Notes under the pieces: model-generated
Database searches by the model: none
Seen by the model: only the letters and a program-made list of their open reading frames with translations
What the model was told of the DNA's origin: nothing
Shown here: positions 44,247 to 52,545 of the stretch, one piece after another
How positions within the stretch are numbered: the stretch's first letter is position 1
How the letters are laid out: each line of letters starts with the position of its first letter
Made by a program: the position numbers and the translations under genes
Source of the DNA: Massilia soli
GTDB lineage: Bacteria > Pseudomonadota > Gammaproteobacteria > Burkholderiales > Burkholderiaceae_D
NCBI RefSeq assembly: GCF_016809835.1
Contig: NZ_JAFBIL020000001.1
Location: 496,001-560,000 of the forward strand
Reading direction: 5' to 3'
DNA length: 64,000 nt

Positions 44247-45316
44247 GCGGCGCGCCTTTGCTGATCGCGGTGTTGCGCCAGCCGGCGCTGATGGCCGGCC
44301 TCGGGCTTGCCGACTGGGACCTGCTGCTGCGCCAGGCCGGCAGCGCGCGCCTGGTCGGCAGGCTGCGCAGCCTGCTGACCGAGCGCAGCCTGCTCGACAC
44401 GGTGCCGCCGCAGCCGCGCACTCACCTCGACTGGGCCGCGACGCTGGCGCTGCGCCACCGCCGCGCGGTGCATTGGGAAGTCGAACAGATCCGCCGCGCG
44501 CTGTCCGGGCTCAGCCTGCGGCCGGTGCTGCTCAAGGGCGCCGCCTACGCGGTGGCCGGCTTGCCGCCTGCCGACGGAAGGATGTTTTCCGACATCGATA
44601 TCCTGGTGCCCAAGCCGATGCTCGATGAAGTCGAGGCCGCATTAATGATGCACGGCTGGGTCGGCACCCACACCGACGCCTACGACCAGCGCTATTACCG
44701 CGAGTGGATGCACGAACTGCCGCCGATGCAGAATATCAAGCGCGATACCCTGATCGATGTGCATCACGCGATCTTGCCGGAGACGGCGCGCGCGCGGCCC
44801 GATCCAGCCAGGCTGCGCGCCGCGGCAGTGGCAATCGATGGCGAACCGGGATTCCTGACGCTGGCCCCCGCCGACATGGTGCTGCACAGCACCACCCACC
44901 TGTTCTACGGCGAATTCGAGCACGGCCTGCGCGACCTGGTCGACATCGAGCGCCTGCTGCGCCACTTCTCGGCTGACCCGGCGTTCTGGGACGGCCTGGT
45001 GGCGCGGGCGCGCGAGCTGGAGCTTGGGCGGCCGCTATTCTATGCGCTGCGCTGGGCGGACCGCCTGCTGGGCGCCGCGGTGCCCGGGCACGTCATGGAA
45101 AACAGCAGGCTGGACGCGCCCAACCGGCTCGTGCTGGGGGCGATGGACTGGCTGCTTGGCCACGCCATGCTGCCCGCGCATCCCAGCATCGACCGGCCCG
45201 CAACCGCGCCGGCCCGGCTGATGCTGTACATTCGCGCCAACTGGCTGCGGATGCCGCCGCTGTTGCTGGCGCGCCACCTGTTCCACAAAGCCTTCCTCTC
45301 GCCGAAAACCGCCTGA
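44243..45316 (+). CDS. Nucleotidyltransferase-family protein (NTP_transf_5 type), HPr-rel-A cassette
   Basis: The 357-residue protein has the reduced nucleotidyltransferase signature: PVLLKGAAYAVAGLP then GRMFSDIDILVPKPMLDEVE, with DxD acidic residues about residue 117. The C-terminal half is helical, with HSTTHLFYGEFEHGLRDLVD. Members of this family often accompany HprK-like kinases and PqqD-like proteins in RiPP-like or HPr-rel-A cassettes, but the reaction is unknown. It overlaps the kinase gene by 4 bp and is followed by two plus-strand terminator-like hairpins. Confidence 0.82.
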   Translation: MSGAPLLIAVLRQPALMAGLGLADWDLLLRQAGSARLVGRLRSLLTERSLLDTVPPQPRTHLDWAATLALRHRRAVHWEVEQIRRALSGLSLRPVLLKGAAYAVAGLPPADGRMFSDIDILVPKPMLDEVEAALMMHGWVGTHTDAYDQRYYREWMHELPPMQNIKRDTLIDVHHAILPETARARPDPARLRAAAVAIDGEPGFLTLAPADMVLHSTTHLFYGEFEHGLRDLVDIERLLRHFSADPAFWDGLVARARELELGRPLFYALRWADRLLGAAVPGHVMENSRLDAPNRLVLGAMDWLLGHAMLPAHPSIDRPATAPARLMLYIRANWLRMPPLLLARHLFHKAFLSPKTA

Positions 45317-45327
45317 TCTGTGGCGCG

Positions 45328-45362
45328 AAGCGCAACAAGCGCGCCGCGGTGCGCTTTTCTTT
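45328..45362 (+). terminator. Candidate terminator after the HPr-rel-A cassette
   Basis: AAGCGCA and TGCGCTT form a 7-bp stem around a 15-nt GC-rich loop, followed by TTCTTT, 12 bp after the stop codon. Confidence 0.45.
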
Positions 45363-45368
45363 GTCCCA

Positions 45369-45402
45369 ATAAAAAATGCCGTTCAGTCAGACTGAACGGC
45401 AT
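45369..45402 (-). terminator. Terminator of the PEP-CTERM protein gene
   Basis: A perfect 12-bp inverted repeat (ATGCCGTTCAGT with loop CAG) is followed on the minus strand by a T-rich tract. It lies about 50 bp after the stop at 45450. Confidence 0.85.
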
Positions 45403-45425
45403 CGAGCGATTGAGCGAGTCAACCT

Positions 45426-45448
45426 GCGCTGCCGAAGCAGCGCTTTTT
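45426..45448 (+). terminator. Second plus-strand terminator
   Basis: GCGCTGC-CGAA-GCAGCGC is followed by TTTTTCTT. It ends directly next to the stop of the convergent PEP-CTERM gene, so it protects that gene from read-through of the cassette. Confidence 0.75.
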
Positions 45449-45449
45449 C

Positions 45450-46307
45450 TTATGCTTTTTTGTTGCGGCGGGCGAATGCTACACCAGCCAGTGCCAGGCC
45501 GAACAGTGCCAGGCTGCCTGGCTCTGGTACTTCGCCTTCGATTGGCTCAAACGAGGTGTTACCCGAACCGTCGATGGTGATGTCGGTGGTATTAGCGAAC
45601 GGGTTACCCTGTGGGATGCCGCGGATGATCGAGTTCACGCCGTTGATGTCGGTGTATGCCTGGCCGCTGGCGAATGCTTCGCCGCCGAAGAAGCCGTTCA
45701 TTGCGAATGCGGTAGCGATGACGTTGAAGTCGCCGTTAGCCAGGCCCTGGGCAATGTGGAAACCGCCTTCGCGCAACGAACCAGTCAGCACAGCGACGTC
45801 GTCAGCGTTACCGCCGCTAACTGCGATCGACTGGTCGGCGCCGCCAGCTTGTGCGTCGCTGATGATGGTGTCCATGTTACGGTCAACATACATCGTGTAG
45901 TTGAAGCTGGTGAAGGTGCCGTCGATCGTGCTGCCGCTCAGTGCGGTGTTGCCAGCTGCGCTGAACACGAAGTACATGCTGTAGTTGTTGTTCAGGCCCG
46001 TGCCGCCGACAACTGGACCGCCCAGCGAAGTGCGGAAGGTACCGAAGTAGCCGCCGCCGGTTTCGTTGAACGATGCGGTGGCCGCGCCGGTCTGGACTTG
46101 GTCAACTTCAGCTTTGTAGCTGAAATCGAGGAAGGTTGCGGTGCAGGTGCCGCCGCCGCAGCCGGCTTCGCCGATTGCGCTTGGGTTGATCGTGAACGAC
46201 TTCTCGTTGAACGCGATGCCTGGAACGTGGTCAGCCAGGGCTACCGAGCTCGACATTGCGAGGACTGCGCCGGCTACCAGCTTGCCGATTTTGTTGAATT
46301 TGATCAT
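45450..46307 (-). CDS. PEP-CTERM sorting-domain protein, likely exosortase A substrate
   Basis: The 285-residue protein has a signal peptide (VAGAVLAMSSSVALA) and a C-terminal PEP-CTERM signal: VPEPGSLALFGLALAGV then an ARRNKKA basic tail (from residue 260). The mature part is rich in Gly, Ser, Thr and Asn and looks like a beta-sandwich or fibre-like surface protein. It could belong to the flocculation-associated PepA group; that is weakly held. The ATG has GGAG upstream. A well-matched sigma54 promoter precedes it, so PrsK/PrsR control is likely. It is the only PEP-CTERM tail found in the window. Confidence 0.9.
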   Translation of the reverse strand: MIKFNKIGKLVAGAVLAMSSSVALADHVPGIAFNEKSFTINPSAIGEAGCGGGTCTATFLDFSYKAEVDQVQTGAATASFNETGGGYFGTFRTSLGGPVVGGTGLNNNYSMYFVFSAAGNTALSGSTIDGTFTSFNYTMYVDRNMDTIISDAQAGGADQSIAVSGGNADDVAVLTGSLREGGFHIAQGLANGDFNVIATAFAMNGFFGGEAFASGQAYTDINGVNSIIRGIPQGNPFANTTDITIDGSGNTSFEPIEGEVPEPGSLALFGLALAGVAFARRNKKA

Positions 46308-46379
46308 TTGTGGCTCCGATTTACTTTATTTGGTTGATGTCGCTGGAATCTTTAAAAATTCTTGCTTGCCAACCTGTAT

Positions 46380-46397
46380 AAGCAGCTTCCGTGCCAG
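46380..46397 (-). promoter_or_regulatory. Sigma54 (-24/-12) promoter of the PEP-CTERM gene
   Basis: On the minus strand the sequence reads CTGGCACGGAAGCTGCTT, matching the TGGCACG-N4-TTGCW consensus with one mismatch and exact spacing. Transcription would begin near 46368, giving a leader of about 60 nt. PrsR, a sigma54 activator encoded in this window, is the obvious candidate regulator. Confidence 0.8.
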
Positions 46398-46517
46398 CAG
46401 TGGCAGCTTTGTTTAAAATCAATGACTTATATGATCAAACGCAAGCTGACTGATGTGTACTGTTGAGCCCTTGTAAAGTAAACCGACAGTGCGCTAACTC
46501 ACATAGCGGCGTCGCGT

Positions 46518-48527
46518 TTAGCCTCGTTTGCCCACGTCCGTGACCATCAGGTGCGCCAGGGCCGGACGGGTAGAACGCGCAGTGGCGCTCTTGCCCTGGC
46601 CAAGGCGTCCCATGAAGACCGGGAACCCTGGCTTGTCGCCCAATACGCGGTCGAGTTGCCCCGACAAGCCGACCGCCATCGCCGCCAGGCCGGCATTGGC
46701 GGTGAACGTTTTGCCGTTGCGTACATACGATGAAAAGATCAGCGGCGTCATTTCCGGCTGCATCACCAGGCCGAGCCTGGTCAGGGTCAGCCAGAAGCGC
46801 TGCATCGCGCGGCCGGCGGCAATATAGTCAGCCACCGAGCGCGGCTCGGCCTCGGCGCGGATCACGAAATGGGCGGCGCAGGCCAGGCCGGGCACCAGGT
46901 CCATCTGCAGGCGCGGCGCCCAGGTGCCCATCAGCGTATTCATCCGCTTAAGGCGGCCCCAGCTGACCATCGCCCACTTCATCAGGTGGATCGTCATGTT
47001 GTCCACGCCCAGCGCCTGGTCGGGCACGCCCCACTCCGACTGGACCTTGCCCCACTTGATGACGCGCTTGTGGACCTCGTAGGCTTCCGGCATCAGCAGG
47101 CGCAGCCGGGCGTTGTTGTACATCAGCTTAGCCGCATCCATGCGCGCCGGGCCTTCCAGCCACTGGACCTGGTAGCCCGGTCCGACCGACTGCGCCAGTT
47201 CCTGCTTCTCGTGCACGGTCAGCGCGCGCCGGCTCATCGGGCGGCGCTGCACGCTGCGCACCTCGATGGCGGGGATCAGCGCATCGGCGGCCATCCCCGG
47301 CTGCTCGGTGAAGCTGACATCGAACACCGGGTCCTTGTCGGTAGAGCCGTCGCAGCGCACCACCTCGGTTGCCAGGCCATGCGCGGTGGCGGCGATCGCC
47401 ATGGTTTCCAGCATCGCGCCGATCGCGATCTGGCTCGGCCAGCCCTCGAGGTCGTACACGCAGATGTCGCGGGTATCGCTGCAGTGCACCCGTACGCGCG
47501 CGCCGTCGAGAATTTCAAAGCGCCACGGCTGGTCGTTGTCGCCGCTGGGCGCCCAGCGGGCTTTGTCGAGGATGGCGACGATGCGCTCATGGCTGGAGGG
47601 AGTCATCATGTTCTTCGCTGGTGTAGGTGAGGCCTGGGGCGCGCCGGAAGGCGCGCCCTGGCGCAGCAGGCTGGCAAGGTGGCGGCGGCCGATCGCGATC
47701 GCCAGCCGCTGGATCGGGTTCTTGTTGCCGCCCGGACGCCAGGTGTGGGCCATCTTGTTGCGGAAGGGATCGAACTGCAGGCCGTGCGGGGCGGCCAGCA
47801 CCTTGCCGCGCTTGAGCAGGATCTTCAGGGCCTGGGTTGCGGCGATGCCGGCGCAGATCTGCACCGACATGATGGTCGACGGTCCGCGCCGCTCGGCAAA
47901 ATTGACGGCCGACGGATCGACCAGGTAAGCGCGGTGCAGGCCGGCTGGCGACAAGCCAACCAGGAAGCGGATCGCCTTTTCGTTTTCGGGCAGCTCGCCC
48001 CACTGGAAATATTCCTCGAACGTCATCTGGCCGGGCAGGAAGTTAAGCACCGCCGCGCCCATGCCCAGGGGCGCCACCGTGGTGGCCGGAATGCGCCGCT
48101 CAGCGCAGGCGGCAAAAGTCTTCTGACGGATGTCGAACACAAAAAAGTCGAGGCCATCGACGTACAGGTCGACGCCGTCCAGGAAGGCCGGCAGGCTGGC
48201 GGCATCGATCCCGTTGGGGAAGATGGTGATGTTCGCTTCGGGATTAATGTCGCGCACCATGTCGGCGATTACCTCGACCTTGGCCTTGCCGCGGGTCGAC
48301 ATCATGGCGCCCACCTGGCGGTTGAAGTTGGCGATGTCGTAAGTGTCGAAGTCGGCCAGGTGGAAGGTGCCGACCCCGAGGCGCGCCAGCGTCACCGCGT
48401 AGATGCCGCCGACCCCGCCCATGCCGGCGATCGCCACGCGCGCGCCGCGCAGTTTTTCCTGTTCCTCCCGCGTGACCCAGCCGATGTTGCGCGAGAAAGC
48501 TTCAGAATAGGAAAATGGATTGATCAT
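46518..48527 (-). CDS. ThiF/E1-like adenylyltransferase fused to a nitroreductase-like domain (Rv1355c-type)
   Basis: The 669-residue protein has two domains. The first (about 1-290) is a ThiF/MoeB-like E1 domain with the Rossmann motif VAIAGMGGVGGIYAVTLARL, ADFDTYDIANFNRQ and DGLDFF; the usual zinc-binding Cys pairs are not visible. The second (about 315-660) resembles nitroreductases, with ILDKARWAPSGDNDQPWRFE near its start and AAGRAMQRFWLTLTRLGLVM later. The combination resembles the Rv1355c family, whose reaction is not established. It follows a FeeM-like N-acyl amino acid synthase gene, suggesting adenylation and redox modification of its product. The ATG has no Shine-Dalgarno sequence and sits 4 nt after a terminator-like T-run. 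Confidence 0.85.
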   Translation of the reverse strand: MINPFSYSEAFSRNIGWVTREEQEKLRGARVAIAGMGGVGGIYAVTLARLGVGTFHLADFDTYDIANFNRQVGAMMSTRGKAKVEVIADMVRDINPEANITIFPNGIDAASLPAFLDGVDLYVDGLDFFVFDIRQKTFAACAERRIPATTVAPLGMGAAVLNFLPGQMTFEEYFQWGELPENEKAIRFLVGLSPAGLHRAYLVDPSAVNFAERRGPSTIMSVQICAGIAATQALKILLKRGKVLAAPHGLQFDPFRNKMAHTWRPGGNKNPIQRLAIAIGRRHLASLLRQGAPSGAPQASPTPAKNMMTPSSHERIVAILDKARWAPSGDNDQPWRFEILDGARVRVHCSDTRDICVYDLEGWPSQIAIGAMLETMAIAATAHGLATEVVRCDGSTDKDPVFDVSFTEQPGMAADALIPAIEVRSVQRRPMSRRALTVHEKQELAQSVGPGYQVQWLEGPARMDAAKLMYNNARLRLLMPEAYEVHKRVIKWGKVQSEWGVPDQALGVDNMTIHLMKWAMVSWGRLKRMNTLMGTWAPRLQMDLVPGLACAAHFVIRAEAEPRSVADYIAAGRAMQRFWLTLTRLGLVMQPEMTPLIFSSYVRNGKTFTANAGLAAMAVGLSGQLDRVLGDKPGFPVFMGRLGQGKSATARSTRPALAHLMVTDVGKRG

Positions 48528-48531
48528 GACG

Positions 48532-48550
48532 AAAAAGCCCGTGAAGGGCT
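48532..48550 (-). terminator. Small terminator-like hairpin immediately before the ThiF-fusion start
   Basis: AGCCC-TTCAC-GGGCT followed by TTTTT on the minus strand lies between the acyltransferase stop (48584) and the fusion gene start (48527). It could attenuate transcription into the second gene. Confidence 0.45.
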
Positions 48551-48583
48551 GGTTTGTTCAGGAGGAAACAACGACGGGCTAGT

Positions 48584-49345
48584 TTAGCCGATGTTGAACA
48601 GGCGGTTGGCAATACCGATTTCTTCGCGCTTGGAGAAGAAATACGGATACAGCGAACGCTCGTTGCCAGGATGGTCGCTGGTGCCGCCCAGGCGCTCGAT
48701 CTCGTTGCCCATATGTTCAAGGCTCAGCCACAGCAGATAGGCCGGCGCGTCAACGCGCGGATTGCAGCGCACATCGGTCAGTGTCTTGAAGCCGAGCATG
48801 TGCTCGTAGTAGCGCCGATGGCGCGGATTGATCTCGATGAACGCGTCTGTGCACTGATACAGGTGGTGCGCGTAAATGTAGAGAATGTGAAACAAGGAGC
48901 CCAGCGCCATCTTCGAACGCACGGTCGGGTCGAAGGCCAGCTTGCTGATCTCGCACACCTTGGCGCCGCGCTGGCGGAACTGGTCGATCTGGTCGCGGAA
49001 CACTTCATCGGCGAGGATCCCGATGGCCGAGTCGATGCCGAGCGTGACCGTTCCGATGACGGCGCCCTTGTCCGAGGCCGACAATGTGATCCGGTTTGGA
49101 TTGTCGTCAACGCGATGACTTCCTGCATAGCCGCGCCAGGCATACATCTTATTGATGAGCATGCTTGCGTGATTTCGGCCTTCTTCAGTATCTGCTACGC
49201 GGATGCCGAAGGCTCTTTCGTTGATCGTCATCTCGCTGATGTTATCAGATGATTCTGAACGTGTCCCGTTGAGCTCGCTATCGTGCGCGCCCTGTCCTTC
49301 GGAGTCGAACCCGATCGTAATCAGCCCATCAAAGGTCTTTTCCAT
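48584..49345 (-). CDS. FeeM-like N-acyl amino acid synthase / PEP-CTERM-associated acyltransferase
   Basis: This 253-residue protein has a GNAT-like fold of the FeeM/autoinducer-synthase type. Features include FGIRVADTEEGRNHASMLIN, NRITLSASDKGAVIGTVTLG, KVCEISKLAFDPTVRSKMAL and AFIEINPRHRRYYEHMLGFK. Such enzymes join an acyl group from acyl-ACP to an amino acid, giving long-chain N-acyl amino acids; related proteins are annotated as exosortase-associated acyltransferases. The acyl carrier protein at 13579 could be the donor, but the fatty-acid one is equally likely. Its own sigma70-like promoter lies upstream. Confidence 0.82.
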   Translation of the reverse strand: MEKTFDGLITIGFDSEGQGAHDSELNGTRSESSDNISEMTINERAFGIRVADTEEGRNHASMLINKMYAWRGYAGSHRVDDNPNRITLSASDKGAVIGTVTLGIDSAIGILADEVFRDQIDQFRQRGAKVCEISKLAFDPTVRSKMALGSLFHILYIYAHHLYQCTDAFIEINPRHRRYYEHMLGFKTLTDVRCNPRVDAPAYLLWLSLEHMGNEIERLGGTSDHPGNERSLYPYFFSKREEIGIANRLFNIG

Positions 49346-49405
49346 CAGTTTTTACTCCAGGTTAATACAGGGAAACGCATAAAAAAACAGGTACAACTGA
49401 GCAAG

Positions 49406-49434
49406 ATCGTATCACTTACGAAACAATGCTGCAA
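49406..49434 (-). promoter_or_regulatory. Candidate sigma70 promoter of the FeeM-like gene
   Basis: On the minus strand TTGCAG and TACGAT are separated by exactly 17 bp. The predicted start is about 55 bp before the ATG at 49345. Confidence 0.5.
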
Positions 49435-49479
49435 AAAAATCAATTATTTCTGTGCATCGTTTGTTGCATTTATCGCAGT

Positions 49480-49514
49480 AAATACGGTGACGACAGCGGG
49501 TCGCCACCGTATTT
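49480..49514 (-). terminator. Long hairpin after prsT
   Basis: AAATACGGTG and CACCGTATTT pair perfectly, with an inner CGAC/GTCG stem, giving a nearly continuous 15-bp helix 13 bp after the prsT stop. It has only a weak T-tract, so it may stabilise the mRNA end as well as terminate. Confidence 0.6.
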
Positions 49515-49526
49515 GCTGAACCGCGT

Positions 49527-52298
49527 TTACAGCGTTTGCTGCAAGGCGCGCGCTTCCTCGATGCGGGTAAAGCCTCGCGCCGCCATCACCTGGTCGAGTT
49601 CCTTGCGGGCAGCCGCCTTGTCGCCGGACTTCGCCAGCCCTTTGGCCAGGTTGAAGCGGATATTGCCATCGTTCGGCGACTTGGCCACTGCGCTCTGCAG
49701 GTAGCCGAGGCCACGCTTGAAATTGCCCTGGTCGATCAGGATCGATCCAACCGTGTCGAGGATGGCCGGGCTGTCGGGGGCCGCGGCCAATGCCCGCTCG
49801 GCAGTGGCCAGCGCGCGCGGATCATTGACCTGCTGGTAAGCCCAGGCCAGGTTGTTGAGCACGATCGGATTGTTCGGCGCGCGCTGCTGCATTGGCTCGA
49901 GCTTGAGGATCGCTTCCTTGAATTTCTTGTCCGCCAGCAAAGTGTCGGCTGCATACATCGCCAGCACCGGATCGCCAGGCGACTGCTTTTGCCACTCGGC
50001 CAGGCGGGCCTCGGCCTCTTTGGTCTTGCCCGAGCGCACCATGGCGCTGTGCAGCTTGGTCTTGATCAGCACATTGTTCGACAGCGCCAGCGCCTGTTCG
50101 TAGACGCGCACGGCCTGGGCATCCTTGCCCTGGCCCTGCAGCACGCTGCCTTCCAGCGTGTAGCCGACACCGTTGTCCGGACGCTGCTTCTGGATCTGGC
50201 GTGCCAGCGCCAGCGCTTCGTCGAACTTGCCGCTACGTACGGCGAGTTCGGCTTGGGCCAGCTGGGCATCGAGGAAATTCGGGTCCAGCGCCAGCGCCTT
50301 CTTCAGGTCGTTGGCGGCGGCGTTCGGATTGTTTTGCGCCATGTGCACCGATGCCAGGCGCATCTGCGCCTGCGCCGATTTCGGCGCCATGCCGGCCAGC
50401 TTGCTGAACGATTCGAGCGCGCCGTCACGGTCGCCGTTGGCCATCTGGGCCTGGCCCAGCAGGTCCAGCAGCTCGGTGTTCTTCGGGTTGGCAACCTGGA
50501 ACTTACGCACCAGGTTCAATGCCTTTTCCTTGTCGCCGCTACGCAGCTGGTGCGTGGCGAGCAGCATTGCCGGAATCACTTCATCGGGATTCTCGGCCTG
50601 CGCCTTTTCGCGCCACTGCGTCACTTCGGCGGTCTTGCCTTCCAGCTGAGCCAGCTCCGCCAGGCCGGACATCGCCTCGACGCTCTTCTTGTTTTTTTCA
50701 AGGAAGGCGGTCAGGTGCTTGCGCGCGGCCTCCGGCTTCTTGTCTTTCATTTCCAGCTGGGCCAGGTTGGCCACGGCCGGGAAGTAGCTCGGCTGCAGGC
50801 TCAGCGCCTTTTCGAAACTGGCGCGGGCATTGGCCAGGTCGCCCTTGCTCAGGTAGACGCCACCTTTGAGGTTCTGCACGACCGGATCTTTCGGCTGCTG
50901 CGCTTCCATCGCGTTGGCGGCCGCCAGCGCCTTGTCGAAACGCTTCAGGCGCATTTCGGTCAGCACCAGCAAGGTGGCGGCTTTGGTCGACTTGCTGTCG
51001 AGCCGGGTCGATTCTTCCAGTTCGACAATCGCGCGCGTATCGTCGCCCTGCGCCAGCTTGCTCATCGCCAGCGAGGTGCGGACGGCGGCGGCGTTTGGCG
51101 CCATCTTGGCGGCACGTTCCAGGTAATCGGTGGCCTTGCCGAAATCGCGCGAATGCATCGCCAGCTCGCCCGCCAGCGCCAGCACTTGCGGGTCTTTGTC
51201 GGCATCGGCCATCAACGGCGCCATCACGGCTTGCGCTTCGGTGATATTGCCCAGCTTGATCAGCGTCGATGCCAGCAGCTTGCGGGCATAGCCGTTGCCC
51301 GGCACGGTCTCGACATATTTCTTCAGGTGCTGCTCGGCTTGCGGCATCGACTCGAGCGAGTGCTCCACCGACCCGGCCAGCAGGACGCTTGGCATATGGT
51401 CAGGCGCGACGCGCAAGATTTTCTGCAGCGATTCCTTCGCTGCCGCATGCTTGCCTTGGGTATGGTCGAGCAATGCCTGGGTGTACAGCACCATCAGGCT
51501 GCCTGGCGCGGCCTTGCCGGCCGCGTTGATGTCGGCCTGCGCGGCGTCAAATTTGCGGGTGGCGATTTCGATGTAGGCCTTTTCGATATTCGCGCTGCGA
51601 TGCCCCGGCTTGACCTTCAATGCCTGGTCGTAAGCGGCCAGCGCCTCGTCGGACTTGCCGTCGGCGCGCAGCAGGCCGCCTTTGAACATCCAGACCTCGG
51701 CGTTGGCTGGCTCGGCGCTGCTGGCCTGCTCGGTCAGGCGCTTGGCGCCGTCGATGTCGCGCTGCGTCAGCGCGTGGCGCGCCATGCCGATCAGGGCCGC
51801 GCCCGACTTCGGGTCGGCCTGCAGCGCCAGCTCATATTCCTGCTTGGCCAGGTCGGCCTTGCCCAGACCCATCTGGGCGTCGCCGCGCAGGGTCAGCAAG
51901 CCGGGCTTGCCTGCCGCCGTGGCAGCGGTTTCATCGAGGACCTTCTGGAACTGGTTCTGGGCGATCAGCGCCGCGGCCAGGCCAGGCACGGTCTTGTCCG
52001 GCGTGGCGCCCAGTTCGGCAGCCTTGCGGAATTCTTTCTCGGCCGAAGCAGCGTCGCCGGTGTCGTTGTACAAGGCGCCAAGGGTCAGGCGCGCTTCCAC
52101 ATCCGACGGGTTTTTCAGCAATGCGTTCTTGAGCTGGATGACGGCCGCCTTGGTGTCGCCTTTCTGGATGAATTGCTTGGCATCGGCAACCAGCGTTTCC
52201 GAACTTTCCGACTTGCTGCAACCGCTCAGGCCACCCAGCAACAGCAGGGCCGACGCCATTGTCGCGCTGACGAGTTTCGTATTCCGTGTGTTTCGCAT
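49527..52298 (-). CDS. prsT: XrtA/PEP-CTERM system TPR lipoprotein PrsT
   Basis: The 923-residue protein starts with a lipoprotein signal (LLLLGGLSGC, Cys27) and is otherwise built of TPR units from about residue 35 to the end, for example AAVIQLKNALLKNPSDVEA, LAKQEYELALQADPKSGAAL and AVRVYEQALALSNN. Length and content match PrsT, which regularly accompanies PrsK, PrsR and exosortase A. It probably scaffolds assembly or secretion of the polymer or of PEP-CTERM proteins in the periplasm. It is monocistronic here. A sigma54-like sequence lies upstream but has wrong spacing. Confidence 0.93.
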   Translation of the reverse strand: MRNTRNTKLVSATMASALLLLGGLSGCSKSESSETLVADAKQFIQKGDTKAAVIQLKNALLKNPSDVEARLTLGALYNDTGDAASAEKEFRKAAELGATPDKTVPGLAAALIAQNQFQKVLDETAATAAGKPGLLTLRGDAQMGLGKADLAKQEYELALQADPKSGAALIGMARHALTQRDIDGAKRLTEQASSAEPANAEVWMFKGGLLRADGKSDEALAAYDQALKVKPGHRSANIEKAYIEIATRKFDAAQADINAAGKAAPGSLMVLYTQALLDHTQGKHAAAKESLQKILRVAPDHMPSVLLAGSVEHSLESMPQAEQHLKKYVETVPGNGYARKLLASTLIKLGNITEAQAVMAPLMADADKDPQVLALAGELAMHSRDFGKATDYLERAAKMAPNAAAVRTSLAMSKLAQGDDTRAIVELEESTRLDSKSTKAATLLVLTEMRLKRFDKALAAANAMEAQQPKDPVVQNLKGGVYLSKGDLANARASFEKALSLQPSYFPAVANLAQLEMKDKKPEAARKHLTAFLEKNKKSVEAMSGLAELAQLEGKTAEVTQWREKAQAENPDEVIPAMLLATHQLRSGDKEKALNLVRKFQVANPKNTELLDLLGQAQMANGDRDGALESFSKLAGMAPKSAQAQMRLASVHMAQNNPNAAANDLKKALALDPNFLDAQLAQAELAVRSGKFDEALALARQIQKQRPDNGVGYTLEGSVLQGQGKDAQAVRVYEQALALSNNVLIKTKLHSAMVRSGKTKEAEARLAEWQKQSPGDPVLAMYAADTLLADKKFKEAILKLEPMQQRAPNNPIVLNNLAWAYQQVNDPRALATAERALAAAPDSPAILDTVGSILIDQGNFKRGLGYLQSAVAKSPNDGNIRFNLAKGLAKSGDKAAARKELDQVMAARGFTRIEEARALQQTL

Positions 52299-52545
52299 GG
52301 CTTACCTTGTAACAACTAAATGAATGGAAGAATCGTCAGGCAGCAAGCCGCCGTGCACGATAGAAAGATTCCCTCATTCTATATCGAGATAACAACAAAA
52401 CAACAAGAAACGTTGTGTTGCGCGAACAGTTTCGAGCATTCGCGGAAGTAATCGTACTTCAAAGAAACATACTAGTGAAAGTAACCGATCCCACCATGAT
52501 GTTCAACATGTCCGGCAGGATTCAGTTCTGCAGAACAACACAAGC

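Noticed and set aside
52335-52360. Sigma54-like GTGCACGGCGGCTTGCT upstream of prsT
   Set aside because: Spacing is one base too long and the -24 GG is missing, so it was not called.
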